Assembly: GCA_027475525.1 (NCBI GenBank)
Contig: JAMWFC010000003.1
Span: 62,001-126,000 of the forward strand
From: Macrolepiota albuminosa
Lineage: Eukaryota > Basidiomycota > Agaricomycetes > Agaricales > Agaricaceae
Length of the DNA: 64,000 bases
Direction: 5' to 3'
Shown here: positions 32,422 to 43,705 of the stretch, one piece after another
Layout of the letters: each line of letters begins with the position of its first letter
Numbering within the stretch: position 1 is the first letter of the stretch
Made by a program: the position numbers and the translations under genes
Notes under the pieces: model-generated
Database searches by the model: none
Seen by the model: the letters and a program-made list of their open reading frames with translations, nothing else
What the model was told of the DNA's origin: nothing

Positions 32422-35068
32422 TCAGAGGACCATAGGCGGGGACATCCCAGCGACCGGCGTTGCCGCCTCACTCCCAAACAGCACGTCATCAAAGCTCGAT
32501 GAACGCATCGCGACTGCGCGTGCCTGCGGCGGGAGCAAGGGCTTCGGCGACTCGATAATCTCCGATTCACTGTGCACGCGTGGGACGAGAAATCGTTTTT
32601 GTTGGTGAGGGTAGGTATGTGCGCGTATATGCGAGGAATGAGTAGGAAGATCGTGTGATGGGGTTTGTGAAGGGTCAGGGAAGACTCCGACGCCATTGCC
32701 GGCTCCTGTTCCTGTGAAGAAGCAGAATCTGCGTAGCAAGAACACCATAATGATTAGCATTGCCGAGAGACAGAGAAAAAAAAAAGAAAGCATGTACAAA
32801 CCTGCTCAGAAACTCTTTGTAACTCCCAGAATTGCTATCGCTCGTACTAACCAACTTGTACCCCCCATCGCCTTCACTTTCAGTCTCTCCCTCTGTCTCC
32901 GTATCGTCCGTCTCGATGCTCACTTCATTCTCAATCGGGCTCGGGCTCGGACTCGGACTCGTAGCCCGCGAACTCCCAAAGCTGGGCGTTGAGAGCTCGC
33001 TGTCATCCCCCGTGCTCAAATCCATACCCATACCCATACTCATCCTCATACCAATACCAATACCCTCTCCCAAAGCCACCATTCCAACTCTTTCTCCTGC
33101 TTTCTCCATACCCGCATGTCCATCGCCACCACCACGGGCATCAGAGCCGCCAAATATGCCAAGCGTCTCAGCCGCAGCCGCACCCCCCGCGTTTCCCCTC
33201 GTCGACGTAGGCGGGAACGAATAACACCTCCCGGGCATCGGCGTCGTTTCACCCTCTTCATCATCTTCATCCTCACATTCGCCCGACCCAGAATCCTCAT
33301 CATCCGACTCGGACGAAAGACAAACAGGCGGCGAGCAAGGCGGTGTTCTCCTCACCCCACTCCCCTTCCCGCTCTCCCCACTCAAATGGTGGGCATCAAA
33401 GTACCCTCTCCTATGATGCCTCCCCGTCGTCGGCGGCGGCGGCGTCGGAGTACGCACATGCGTCCGAGTGTCAGCAGGGAACGACAAATCCTCCGTATCC
33501 GCATCCCTCGCACTTCCAAGCCCGAACCTCGCAAAGGGCGGCCGATCCTCATCCCATACATCACGGGGACTCCCGAGCGGGGGCGTCCACCTCTCTCTCC
33601 CCCCCTCGTTGGCGCCTCGCGGCCATGGAATCGTGTTGGGGTTTCCGTGAGGCTTGGGTACTGGACGAGGCGTGGATCCGGGGCTGGGGTGCACCACGGT
33701 CCTTCCGAGTCCATGCGCGTGTGATGCGGTGGAATGCGAGGGCGCTCGTGGTACAGGCGTATGAGGAAGCGAGGGGGGAACCCACCGGCTCGATAGGGAC
33801 TGGGAGAAGTCGTAGCGAGGCACAGGCGAGGGCGCGACGACTTTTTCGAGAGTAGAGCGGAGGGAGGCGATGGTGGTTGGGTCAGGCGTGGGTCGGCGGC
33901 TGCGATCTTCCCGTTCGCGTTCGCGTTCCCTTTCCCTTTCCCTCTGCTCACGCTCAGAGTCCTTGGACTTGGACGCGAGTCCGAATTCGACGAGGTAATC
34001 CTGTCCGTCGTTGTTGTCCCACATCTCCTGTCCACCGACAGAGTACCGTACAGCGAGGTACATGCGTTTTCCGTCGATGCGCGCCATGAGGTCGTTCAAG
34101 CGTACGTTGAAGACGAAAATGTCTGTGCGCGGGGAAGGAGAGGATACATACCGGGCTGAGACCTCTGACGTTGTCTGCCATCCGTCGAAGGTAAAGCGCG
34201 CGACTACGGATTTGGCGTAGGCGAGGTTGGCTACGCGTACGCGACCCACGACGGAGGGCGCGTCAGAGCTAAGTTCGAGAGACTCGAGTAAAATGTCTTT
34301 TTTGGTTGTAGAGAAACGAGGGGGTGCGTTGATGTGATGCATTGTGAGGTTGCGCGGAGAGGAAGAAGAGTTGGAGCCATAGACCCAGTCTGGGAAGTCG
34401 GTGTCAGTGCCCGAGGCGGTATCTTCGGTTGGACTGCTATCTCGCGAGACAGCGAGGGGTTTCTGTTCTGCGAGGAAAAGCTTGATGTGTTCGAGCTTTG
34501 CATCAAAGTGAACGTTCTTGGGCGCGTGTGTGGGTGTGGCCGGGGCGCTTTTAGAGTTGGGATAGGGGGAACAGGCGGTAAGGAGGGACAACGACTTGGA
34601 AGGTTTCAAAGAAGACTTTACTAGTTGACCAGACTTTTTGCGAACCAGGCGGGGCTGAGATTGAGAGACGGGGAGGGTAGAAGAGGGAGAAGCAGGCTCA
34701 AAGGAGCCTATCATAGCTGCAGATAATTGAGCATGAGACTCGGAAAAATTACGCGGTACGCTCGGGCGCAAAGAGACACCAGGCGAGTACATTAATGGCG
34801 GGCGGCGGGGTGCCGCGTCGGACTGACAAGGCTTTTCAGAAGACGCTCTCTTAGCACGGATGGAAACAGTCGGACGGCCACTATCGCTTGATGAGGAACC
34901 AGAGTCGTCGAGGGGCAACGGGGGCGAGGAATGCTGGATGACAACCTTGACAGGGAGCGACGAAGAGGACTCGCGCGAGAGACGCCTTGGAATGAGGGGA
35001 AGAGGGGCGCCCGCCTGATTGCCTGCAAAGACGGAATTTGGAGGGGAGATGCGCTGGGTTGCGAGCAT
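32422..35068 (-). CDS. Glycogen-targeting regulatory subunit of protein phosphatase 1 (CBM21 protein)
   Basis: Two exons: 35068-32802 and 32728-32422, intron 32729-32801. The disordered Ser/Pro-rich N-terminus contains KNVHFD, an RVxF-type PP1 docking motif, at about residue 185. The CBM21 domain follows (VANLAYAKSVVARFTFDGWQ, then MYLAVRYSV and MWDNNDGQDYLVEF), the arrangement of yeast Gac1/Pig1 and animal PPP1R3. It would tether PP1 to glycogen or glycogen synthase in the cytosol. The rest is low complexity: a run of alternating Arg and Glu, His/Pro-rich stretches, an acidic block, and alternating Gly-Met repeats (MGMGMDLS). The C-terminal exon is FCFFTGTGAGNGVGVF to GMSPPMVL. The long C-terminal extension is typical of basidiomycete homologues but its role is not known. 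Confidence 0.88.
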
Positions 35069-36441
35069 CTGGGGCGTGCAAGGTGAGTGGCGGGAGATGA
35101 GTTGAAATATAAAACTCGCCTTTGGGGTAGCCAGGGCTGGAGACGGGTCCGCGGACAGATTTGCGGACTTTGGAGGTTAAGATTGCGTGGCAATGCGACA
35201 AGCTCGGCCAGCAAGTGGGTGACCGTGTATGTTCGATATTCCAGCTCCATTTTATCCAACATTATAAAGCTGCGGCTTGTCGGCTGCCGTGTCTCACTTC
35301 ACTCCACCCGTGCATCGCTTTCAATTCCAGCCAGTCCAAAGAACAGTCTCGCTCTTCTTCCTTCCAGATAAGAGCGGTCCAGAGCCAGTAAGAACAGCCT
35401 TTTTGATTCGGTCGATGATCAGTGAAGCACCCAAATGCAGGTAAAACATTGAACTGCTGACCAACTCTGATGGTTCCTCCACATCTTTCTGTCAAATTCC
35501 TCCAAGTGTGTGCCAACGTGCCTCGAACTTGCCTTGGACCCGATCTCGCCATAAACCCTCGTGTGTCACATAGTTCAGCGAAAATCTCTGTGCACACACA
35601 TCCGAACTAAATCAAGGTATCTTGAACGACTTCCGTCAATTCAGATCTGAATGCTCTTATCGGGTGGAGATAAAGCTCAGTGTTTGTCAGCCAATGTCTT
35701 ACACAAGACGCGTATCCACGCAATCCGACGTGCCAATTTCGCGCTGAAAACAATTCCCCATCCATGACATGACAGAATAACGCCATCTCTGTCGGTCCGT
35801 AAATCTGGCCCCACGTAATGCTTCGTCTCTGAAACATAACGTAACAATACTTCTGTATCTACATACTCCAATCGAGACGACGAGAACGTCCGGTCAGAAG
35901 ATAACGGAGGTATGTATGCACAGGAGAACCACTGCTCCTCGGTCGTTTATATGATAAGAGTCAAATTCTATCAGGGTCTATGCATGTCAATAGATAAGCA
36001 CTCAAAAAAAAACTTCAAACTCGACACACGAGAAGCGAATTCGCTTTCTTTCCATAATAATTTCCGCCTACATCCGATGCCGATGCTAGATCCTATATCT
36101 ACCTATCTATACTTACACGACGTAAGAAATACAATTTGATACGCATCCCGTCATCAACCCCAATTCCAATACAGTACACCTCCACAATCAAGGTTACATT
36201 AAGTTTGAAGATAGATATCCCTTCCGTCCCATTTTCGGAACATTCCATTAAGGGTCGTCCATGTCCCGCCACATCAACCCGAACCTTAAAATAAGCCCTG
36301 AACGTTATCCATGCAATGCTTGTTTTCGTGCATAAGTCAACAACACATACCCACGACACTGCACTACACACAAGATCCTCGAAGCCTCATAACCCAACCC
36401 ATCTCCAACTTCGTAAAATAAAAACCTCTCGTACATCGTAC
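35069..36441. other. Intergenic, no supported gene
   Basis: Several minus-strand open stretches (35262-35871) have no recognisable features or joining exons. Promoter space for the PP1 subunit lies at the left. Confidence 0.45.
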
Positions 36442-36535
36442 ATGGGTGACAAGAGCAACATATCAATCAAGGGGTCTGGGTCTGGTGGTCTCCCGATGGT
36501 TATCCTGGGGGGGCTGGGGGGCCCTGGGTTGATCG
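36442..36535 (+). CDS. Possible first exon of a small Gly-rich peptide gene
   Basis: An ATG opens a short frame (MGDKSNISIKGSGSGG then LPMVILGGLGGPGLI) that ends exactly at a strong donor, GTAAGT (36536). The hydrophobic Gly-rich part could be a membrane segment. I could not identify the downstream exon, and upstream codons are also open in this frame. G-runs at about 36507-36528 make this stretch unusual. Low confidence; it may be non-coding. Confidence 0.25.
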
Positions 36536-36904
36536 GTAAGTATGTAGGATACCTTCCCCACATTCGAATTCCCGAGTCAAGTCAAATATACATACATAAG
36601 CGTACATATCCCTGATTTTTCCTTCTTGTCATACATACATACATACTACCTACCTTCGTCGGCTTGAAATTTCACCGATTCGAGTGACGATGCGATGGGT
36701 TCTTTATCGTTATATATTATTTGTTAAGCGTACGCGGTTTCGTTCTTGGATCGTATGTACCGATGTATGTATATGTAGACGTACGATGTGGGATGGCTTG
36801 ATCACCTCGTAATTCGCGTCCCAGGTAGATTTTTGTCATTTGTATAGAAAGGCGAACGAAATGAAATATTATCGACATAGGTACCAAGAGATAGTATTAC
36901 AATA

Positions 36905-36988
36905 TCCCCCTTAGCTCAGTGGTAGAGCGCGTCACTAGTAATCATACACGAAATGACGAGGTCAGTCGTTCAAGTCGGCTAGGGGGAA
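36905..36988 (+). tRNA. tRNA-Thr (AGT) with a 12-nt intron
   Basis: Cloverleaf: acceptor TCCCCCT pairs with AGGGGGA, D-arm GCTC/GAGC, anticodon stem CGTCA/TGACG, T-arm AGTCG/CGGCT around TTCAAGT. The anticodon AGT is at 36937-36939. The loop is interrupted one base after the anticodon by a 12-nt intron (36941-36952), the canonical site. The discriminator base is A. Mature length without intron is 72 nt, CCA not encoded. Confidence 0.93.
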
Positions 36989-37008
36989 TTACCGTGGTAG
37001 GTTATGGA

Positions 37009-37014
37009 TTTTTT
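37009..37014 (+). terminator. Pol III terminator of tRNA-Thr
   Basis: A run of six T residues 20 bp after the tRNA 3' end. Confidence 0.7.
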
Positions 37015-38886
37015 ATGAATTTCATTCATACTTTCCATATTCCAGACATTTTGTGAATTAATACTCTCGGTTTAGACATCTTTCCAGCTTTCTCCTCTCG
37101 AGACAGAACAGGCATTTTGGTGTGTTGATCATAAAGCTCCTGGGTGGTTTCCCCGATTGATCATTTGAGTTAATAACTTTTACCGAGAGAAGGAAAACCC
37201 TGTGGATCGTGATACCAAGGTGGAGGTGGAACAACATCAAGAAGTGCCTCTGGGACATCCCCTCCTCCTTCCTTCTCCCAGGAGCGGTATGGATTCCCTG
37301 ACAAAGGACCTCAATCTAGATTTGATGCAATTTTCTACATCATCCAGTGCCTTTGCCTAACCCAGTTATTATTAGCTAGTGAAATACATGGACTAGCATT
37401 AGCATGGGTGTAAATCAAGTTGATAACATACCTCAGAAGTGTTGAGCGGCACAGGGTCATGGTATAGGGTCACGTAACTGGCTCGTCATCAATCTAATTA
37501 ATCGTGTTCCTGGAGCAAAGCACTCTGGGACTATATACAGACACGGTTACTGGTCTTACTGAATACCTACTACAATTTTCGTCGTTTTCGTATCGATCTC
37601 TAAATGCTTAACCCGTAGCTTTCGTATATAAAGGGCCCATGTATAGTATATACAGCGACTTACAGAAAATTCGAGCACTTGCAACAGTCTCTCGACTGAA
37701 CTCTGTTGGAACTCTATCCTATTTTCTTTGTGTGACGCAACTTTACCTCTCGCTTTCGTCACAGGTTTACGGGAGCTTCCCGGGGCCTCTTTCTATACAC
37801 CTCTCACTGACCGTCGACCCTATCTATTCCTGTTGACGTCTGCGCAATTCTAGGAACAACTTGACAATGTGCTTTAGAACTTCCTAATACCAATCTCGGG
37901 ATTCGTAAGTCCATACCGGGTAGGGCCCGGCCCCTGTGTCATGGTACTGCTCGGTACATTCGATTGCTTCGTTCTTGTTAGAGTCCAAGTATTAGGTACA
38001 CATAGAATGACAATTATGGATTGTGTGATACCGTAATTTAAGTGTTCGTTCGTATGTGTAAGTCTCAAGTACTAAGTACTCACCCTCAGTCGAGGTACTT
38101 TTAGGTTGTTATTTCGAGTCCATCAAGTTGTGGATGATGAGTCGTCGGAAACCCGATGGAGGTGAGTGGGGGTGTCACGATTCCGTCACACAACCCTTGG
38201 CTAGAAATTCCCTGAAATTCCCCAACGGCCTCAAATCCGCAATAACAGACAGCATATGCCTAAAAAGGGAAAGTCTCATTAATTTTACTTTTTTTTCTCG
38301 CATCGTTCTCCGTCACGGGATAAGATATCGAAGTCGTCTTCTTCGCGCCCTACTGATGAGGAGAGCTTCCCATGTCTGCGTGATCCCAACGCCGATACAA
38401 ATGTTATCATACGTCTAAGACTTGTCAAACTCCTCAATCAAAGGCGGATGCTCTAGATTCTTCCTCAAATTTACTAAATTTCGCCCTAAGCCTCAAATCC
38501 GCTTTTTGGCATACAAAGGGTTGGCGAGATTTCCATACGTGTCAAAACAGGGAATACTTATTTTGGCATATAGAATCATACATCATAGATATCAGTCAGA
38601 ACAATGCCTTTGCACTGCAGTTGATCGTCGAGCTATATATATAAATGCTGAACATACTCAAGACATGCCATCTCAGAACTATGATTGGCTTCCTCCTGCC
38701 TTACACTGATCCTTCACCATATGCTTACTGGGCTTCTGTGACCGAGGACGATCCGATTTTGCGCCCTCTGCTATATTTACTTGACGTTCCGGGCGCTTTC
38801 CTTTATCGGGTCGCGAAGGCGTCGTTCTTTTGAACCTGGCTGGTTTTGGTGTATCCTGTAGAGAGCGCGTTTACGTGTTTCGTCAG
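37015..38886. other. Long region without a supported gene
   Basis: Contains scattered short frames on both strands, none with a domain, consistent splice pattern or clear repeat. The stretch to the left of the tRNA (36610-36660) includes a short cata/tac microsatellite. Confidence 0.45.
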
Positions 38887-39678
38887 TCAGGTCTGCCAGA
38901 GGTCAGTGAAAAAGACACGAACGTGCAATCCGAACTTCCGCCGTTTCTCCATAAAAAGAGGCTCAATTTGATCGAGAAGTTGAGAACGAAAAGGGAGGAC
39001 AAAACATAGTTCTCGTTGCTTCACCGCACTTCCACTTCCATCCAGAATGACAAAGGTAGGATCTGTGTATCTCGGATTGCGTTGAGGACAAGTATAGTGG
39101 AAGAGCTCTTGGAGAGCCCGAAGGATTAGGTCGGCAAAGAAGAATTCGAAATCTTTGAAAATATATTGATCAGAAATGCTGGCGACAATGGGGGCGAGGA
39201 GGATGAGGTCGAGGAGTACTGGGAGACTATCCGAGTCGAAGCAAGTTTGCTCAACCAATAAGGCGTTATTGCTCGGCCAAGCATCTAGCTTTTTTACAAC
39301 AGTAGTTAAAGTGTGGGTGTTTAGGGGCACCATTTTCAAATATAAGTAGACAGGGTGCTCAGGGGTAGGCATAGCGGATATTGCAGCGACAAGATATTGG
39401 TAGAGGTTGCTGGATGCATGGTCTTTGTAAGCGCGAAGCTCGACAACTTTCTCTCTTGAAATGCGAGATTTATGGGAACCATAATCACCGCTTTCACTCG
39501 ACACGTAGACCTCCAGCACTTCCTTTTCCCAATCATCACAGCTACGTGTATGAGAGCGAAACTCCACAAAGGTGTCAGATGGATTTGGATGGGATATCGA
39601 TCTTATGTTTGAAAGTGTTTCACTGAAACGGGCCGAAATGTTACGGATCGCCCCAAAGACGAGTCCTGAGCGTTGCAT
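38887..39678 (-). CDS. Hypothetical protein, 263 residues
   Basis: A single open frame from ATG 39678 to stop 38887 without an intron. The product is soluble in character, with segments FVEFRSHTRSCDDWEKEVLE, SAMPTPEHPVYLYLKMVP, LPVLLDLILLAPIVASISDQ and HVRVFFTDLWQT. No signal peptide, transmembrane helix or catalytic motif is evident. Length and composition argue for a real gene of unknown family. It lies between an empty region and gypsy remnants, so a lineage-specific gene is likely. Confidence 0.6.
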   Translation of the reverse strand: MQRSGLVFGAIRNISARFSETLSNIRSISHPNPSDTFVEFRSHTRSCDDWEKEVLEVYVSSESGDYGSHKSRISREKVVELRAYKDHASSNLYQYLVAAISAMPTPEHPVYLYLKMVPLNTHTLTTVVKKLDAWPSNNALLVEQTCFDSDSLPVLLDLILLAPIVASISDQYIFKDFEFFFADLILRALQELFHYTCPQRNPRYTDPTFVILDGSGSAVKQRELCFVLPFRSQLLDQIEPLFMEKRRKFGLHVRVFFTDLWQT

Positions 39679-40476
39679 TTTTGTACTTTGGGTTCAGGTT
39701 GATGGGAATCGTGAGTAGCCACAAGATGTCGGACTACCACTCGTTGGGGAACAGATGCAGGTTGTATAAATAATTGAAAAATACAAGCATGTCACATCAG
39801 CTTCTTTCGGGACAAGTGCGTTGTCTGTGACGTTTAGGCTGTGCAGGAGAAGCTAATCGACGCATCTGCCTCGTGCCGTGATGTTCGTGAAGCTGGGCAA
39901 CCCTAGGAGTAGTCGAAGATCCCCATCATCACAAACTCGGTGCTCCTAGACCCAAGATCGAATCATCGTCACATACGTTGTTGTCGTAGTAACAAATAGA
40001 ATGGTTGCTACCTTTAAAGTAGCCGTTGTCCGACTCGAAAATAAAAAAAGAGTTCTGAGTCAAAATTCGCCAAGTAATATTGTTCCTAAAAAGGAAGATC
40101 GGCGATAGTCGGATCTCCCTCTCTTCAAGTTTAAACGCTTTTAAGATCTCCAGTTCTATGGTTGAAGAAATTGTTCACCAAATTGTAAAGCCAAGCTCGT
40201 CTAGAACACCGTATAATTCAAGAGTAAATCAGCAAGGACACTGTCTGAGGCATTTGAATATCATCCAGAGCTTGAAATCAGGAAACTCCACAAGATGACG
40301 AAATCTAGTCGACCCCCTAATCGGCTAAAGACCGAAATACGTACTTATGAGCACCTCTATATGGGAGATAGCTGTGAAGCGCGACTGCGGTCAGTTCCAC
40401 TTGCGTGTGAGTCCTTAGTCAACTGGAGGAGATTCACCATGTTGACTGCCTCTGAGCGAGTCGAAGTGAGGGCAAG

Positions 40477-41660
40477 ATGCAGCTTGTACCGTGCACCATG
40501 CGTATCAGGAAGGATTTCGCTCCACAAGTGTCGACTACCCTTCAGGGTCGGTCGACTACCTCCAGGGTCAGCTCAAAGAAGCTGAGCGGATCAGTAATTT
40601 CGGGGCGTGACATCTGGCACCCCGTTACATTCGAAATGAGCATTATAACCCACCAGTAACTTATTATTTTGACCTGAATTTGCTCGGGGAGCACGTGACT
40701 GGCGCATGTGACCAGTGCATGTGATTCGGGATCTCCCGGGCACATGATCAGGTTTAGTGTCAGAAAGCCGCCCTAAAGTTGAGGGGCTGCTTGAATATAC
40801 GTCGCTTGCTTACCAAGTTCTTTCATTTGTTGGAAGCTGTGCTACGTGCTTGCCGGCTAGCCCAGCGTGAGATAAGGTGGGTGACTTGCGTGGACGGTGA
40901 TTCTTCCTTTTTAGGATGTATCTACTATTATGTACGAAGTGAAACTAGTTTTGTTTGATTTCCAACTTCTATCAAATTGCATGTGAGACCAGGTCATATG
41001 TTTAGTTTAGCGCATGTGACCCGGGATTTGTCGGGCACATGATCTCGTAAGTTTTCCACCATACTTACTAATAGATGCACGTGAGACCAATCCATGTCAT
41101 CAGTACATGTGACTCAGGATTTGCCGGCCACATGATCCTCGAGTCACCCGCCTTATCTCACGCTGGGCTAGCCGGCAAGCACGTAGCACAGCTTCCATCA
41201 TACTCTGAAACCAATACATGTGATCAGCACATGTAACTCGGAATTTGCCGGGCACATGATAGGTTTCAGCGTCAGAAAGCCGCCCTAAAGTTGAGGGGCT
41301 GCTTAAATATACGTCACTTCCACCAAGTTCTCCGTATGTTTTTCTGTCATGCCATATCTTAACACTAGTAATTTGTCGTTGTATTAATACTTTTCGATAG
41401 TTAGATTGTTAGAATTGACTACATGCGCTGGTACATGCGCCAGTCTCACGTGCTCCCCGAGCAAATTCAGGTCAAAATAATAAGTCACGGTTACAGGTAT
41501 AATGCTTATTTCGAATGTAACGGGGTGCCAGATGTCACTCCTCGAAATTACTGATCCGCTCAGCTTCTTTGAGCTGACCCTGGAGGTAGTCGACCGACCC
41601 TGAAGGGTAGCCAACACTTGCGAAACGAAATCCTACCTGATACACATGGTGCACGGTAGC
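40477..41660. repeat. Inverted pair of gypsy 3'-end remnants
   Basis: An arm of about 230 bp at 40477-40705 recurs inverted at about 41425-41660. Each arm carries the last codons of a pol gene (TLQGRSTTSRV in one frame), a purine-rich boundary and the start of an LTR, TGACATCTGGCACCCC (40608 on plus; about 41538 on minus). A second inverted pair lies at about 40845-40893 and 41147-41196. A motif like gcatgtgactcgggatttgc followed by cgggcacatgat recurs about four times between them, and gtcagaaagccgccctaaag occurs twice in direct orientation (40759 and 41269). The locus could fold into a long hairpin. No intact coding region. Confidence 0.7.
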
Positions 41661-42150
41661 TTGGTAACCATCCTTGATCTCGTCGTTCGTAGTTTATCGG
41701 TTGAAAGGACCAGGTGATATTGGTTTGAGGGATTTCAAGGGTTCAGTGGGACTTGATCAGATGATACGTGCCTAGCAAGAATCTTCTTCCTTATCTGAGC
41801 GGTTGACTGCTAACTATGGCAGCGCTTCAGTAAGCGATGCTTTGGGGCTGCAAAAACATTACCCACACTTATTTATCGTGAGGAAAGAAGCAGTGAATTG
41901 ACTGACACAATCAAGGACTCAACGCGTACCGATCAATATGGGTCATTGTCTCCTCACATCCAGACAGACATGGGTACGCCCAGTTCTCATCCAATCACGC
42001 AAGAGGTTATTTCTGCTTATGTATGTGGCGCAAAAGCGTTTTCACTTTTAAAAATAATTCACTGAATTTCTCAAGTTTCATGGGGAAGAAACGTCAGCAA
42101 TCAGAGGGAAGACGCCATAAAATGGGTCCTCCTCCACTTTGACACAACTG

Positions 42151-43092
42151 TTAAAGATCAAAACACCGGATCTTATTTAGGAAAAGAATGATTTTTATTG
42201 GTAAACAAAAATAATTGACACATGACACGGACGACTGGTACACTCCCATGTCAAGTTTGCGGATGTGTATTTTGCCATTCCTTGTCCTGCACGATGGGCA
42301 TTCGCCTTTCTGATCAATAGCCTTGGAAATGCATCTGAAGAAGGAAACCTGTAAGTTTTCAATTTCAATCATGGAATAGCATCACTACTCACGGCACGCA
42401 GAAAAGATGACCACAGCGAGTTGATGCAACACTCATCGGATGACCAAGACAGATTGCGCAACAGTAAGAACGTGATTCGCTGGGTACACCGCGCTTGCGG
42501 CGGGACATAAATTTCTAGGAGGCCGAGTTAGCGGAAGCGGGGGAGATCAAGGAATATTTACTAACCAACATCGCCTGTCTGCGTTGCACATTTGACAACC
42601 TCTTTTCTTCTTCAAGGTCAACAGAAAATGGCTATTCCACCTGAAGAGCACATGTTTCTCTCTCGAGCTGCTCAGCAAGTTCCTCTTCCCAACCATCGGG
42701 AAGATCATCGACGGCATCCTCGTCGTCATCGTCAGAATCATCCGAGTGACGAATGGAGTACTCCAGATGCACCTTGAGTGCTGCATATGTTTTAAAAAGT
42801 TTGTCGCAGACAGCGCAGTAGATATGGTTGCAAGACAAGGAATAGTGCTGGGAGAAAGATGCAATTAGGGGATGGGACGCAGAATGTATGTGGCGCACAA
42901 AACTTACCCTTCTGCGGGAGTTCTTGTTAGGAACCCACGATTGCAAAGTTCACACCGCGGGGGTACACCAGAAGTCTGGACATGTTGAAGTAATTCTTCC
43001 AGTGATTCGAAGTACTCGTCACAAAGCGTGCAATATCTCGTCTCCTCGGTGGCAATGACTTCACAATGGGGTGACAATTGCGACGAAGACAT
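42151..43092 (-). CDS. C2H2 plus RING-finger protein, probable E3 ubiquitin ligase
   Basis: Spliced minus-strand gene. Exon 1 (43092-about 42910) has zinc-finger-like CTLCDEYFESLEELLQH and CELCNRGFL. Exon 2 has CNHIYCAVCDKLFKTYAALKVHLEYSIRH, a C2H2 finger, then an acidic patch and DLPDGWEEELAEQLE. The C-terminal exons encode CAICLGHPMSVASTRCGHLFC, joined across an intron (GTGAGTAGTG to TTCTTCAG) to CISKAIDQKGECPSC. Together they give C-x2-C-x11-C-x-H-x2-C-x2-C-x10-C-x2-C, a RING-HC arrangement. Role inferred: ubiquitin ligase, with the C2H2 fingers binding substrate or nucleic acid. A short exon between 42620 and 42540 (EEKRLSNVQRRQAML) is likely but its left splice site is uncertain. The C-terminus may end earlier than shown. 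Confidence 0.78.
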
Positions 43093-43705
43093 GATTGGGT
43101 AATGTGGTGATAGATGTGATGAAGAGTTAGAAGTTAGAAGGTCAAGCTAGATGGTGGTGGTTGATGCAATGGTAAGATGAGGACTTGTTGAAGAAATTGC
43201 TCGCCTTTTTATGTCTTTTCGCCACCTTCTCTTACGAACCCACTCTTATCCGAGCATCGCTTTTCTCCAACGCCACACATCATATTTCGCCACACACATC
43301 CAAGTGGGTCGCTCGATTGCACTGTGTTGTGCCAAAGGAAATGTTGCAAATTCTTTCAGGATGGACACACTGGCAACCACTTGTCACATCGATGGAAGAA
43401 TACCGTGTACTTGTTGGAAAACAGTCAAATTGGGACAATGTATAGCCAAGCTTCTAAGGATTCTTCTTGAGGAATAGTTGCCATTAGGTAGTACGGCTAG
43501 TTGAAGGCCCAAGGACTGACGGAAAGAATTAGAATTATTGCCCGACCTATATATTGAGCAAGACTCCGATAGCCGATCCGGTGTCCTCTTAGGTGCAGGC
43601 TCGGGCCACAATGGTTTACGTTAGATCAGCAGTAGAGAAAGAGAGAAAGATTTCAGTAATTACTCCGCATGTGGATATATGTAGGAACAATTATATGCAT
43701 GATGT

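Noticed and set aside
33046..34220. Multiple Arg-rich frames on both strands around 33-34 kb
   Set aside because: Shadows of the repetitive, GC-rich C-terminal part of the PP1 regulatory subunit.
35262..35871. Minus-strand frames upstream of the PP1 subunit
   Set aside because: Overlapping in different frames with no domain; treated as promoter-proximal noise.
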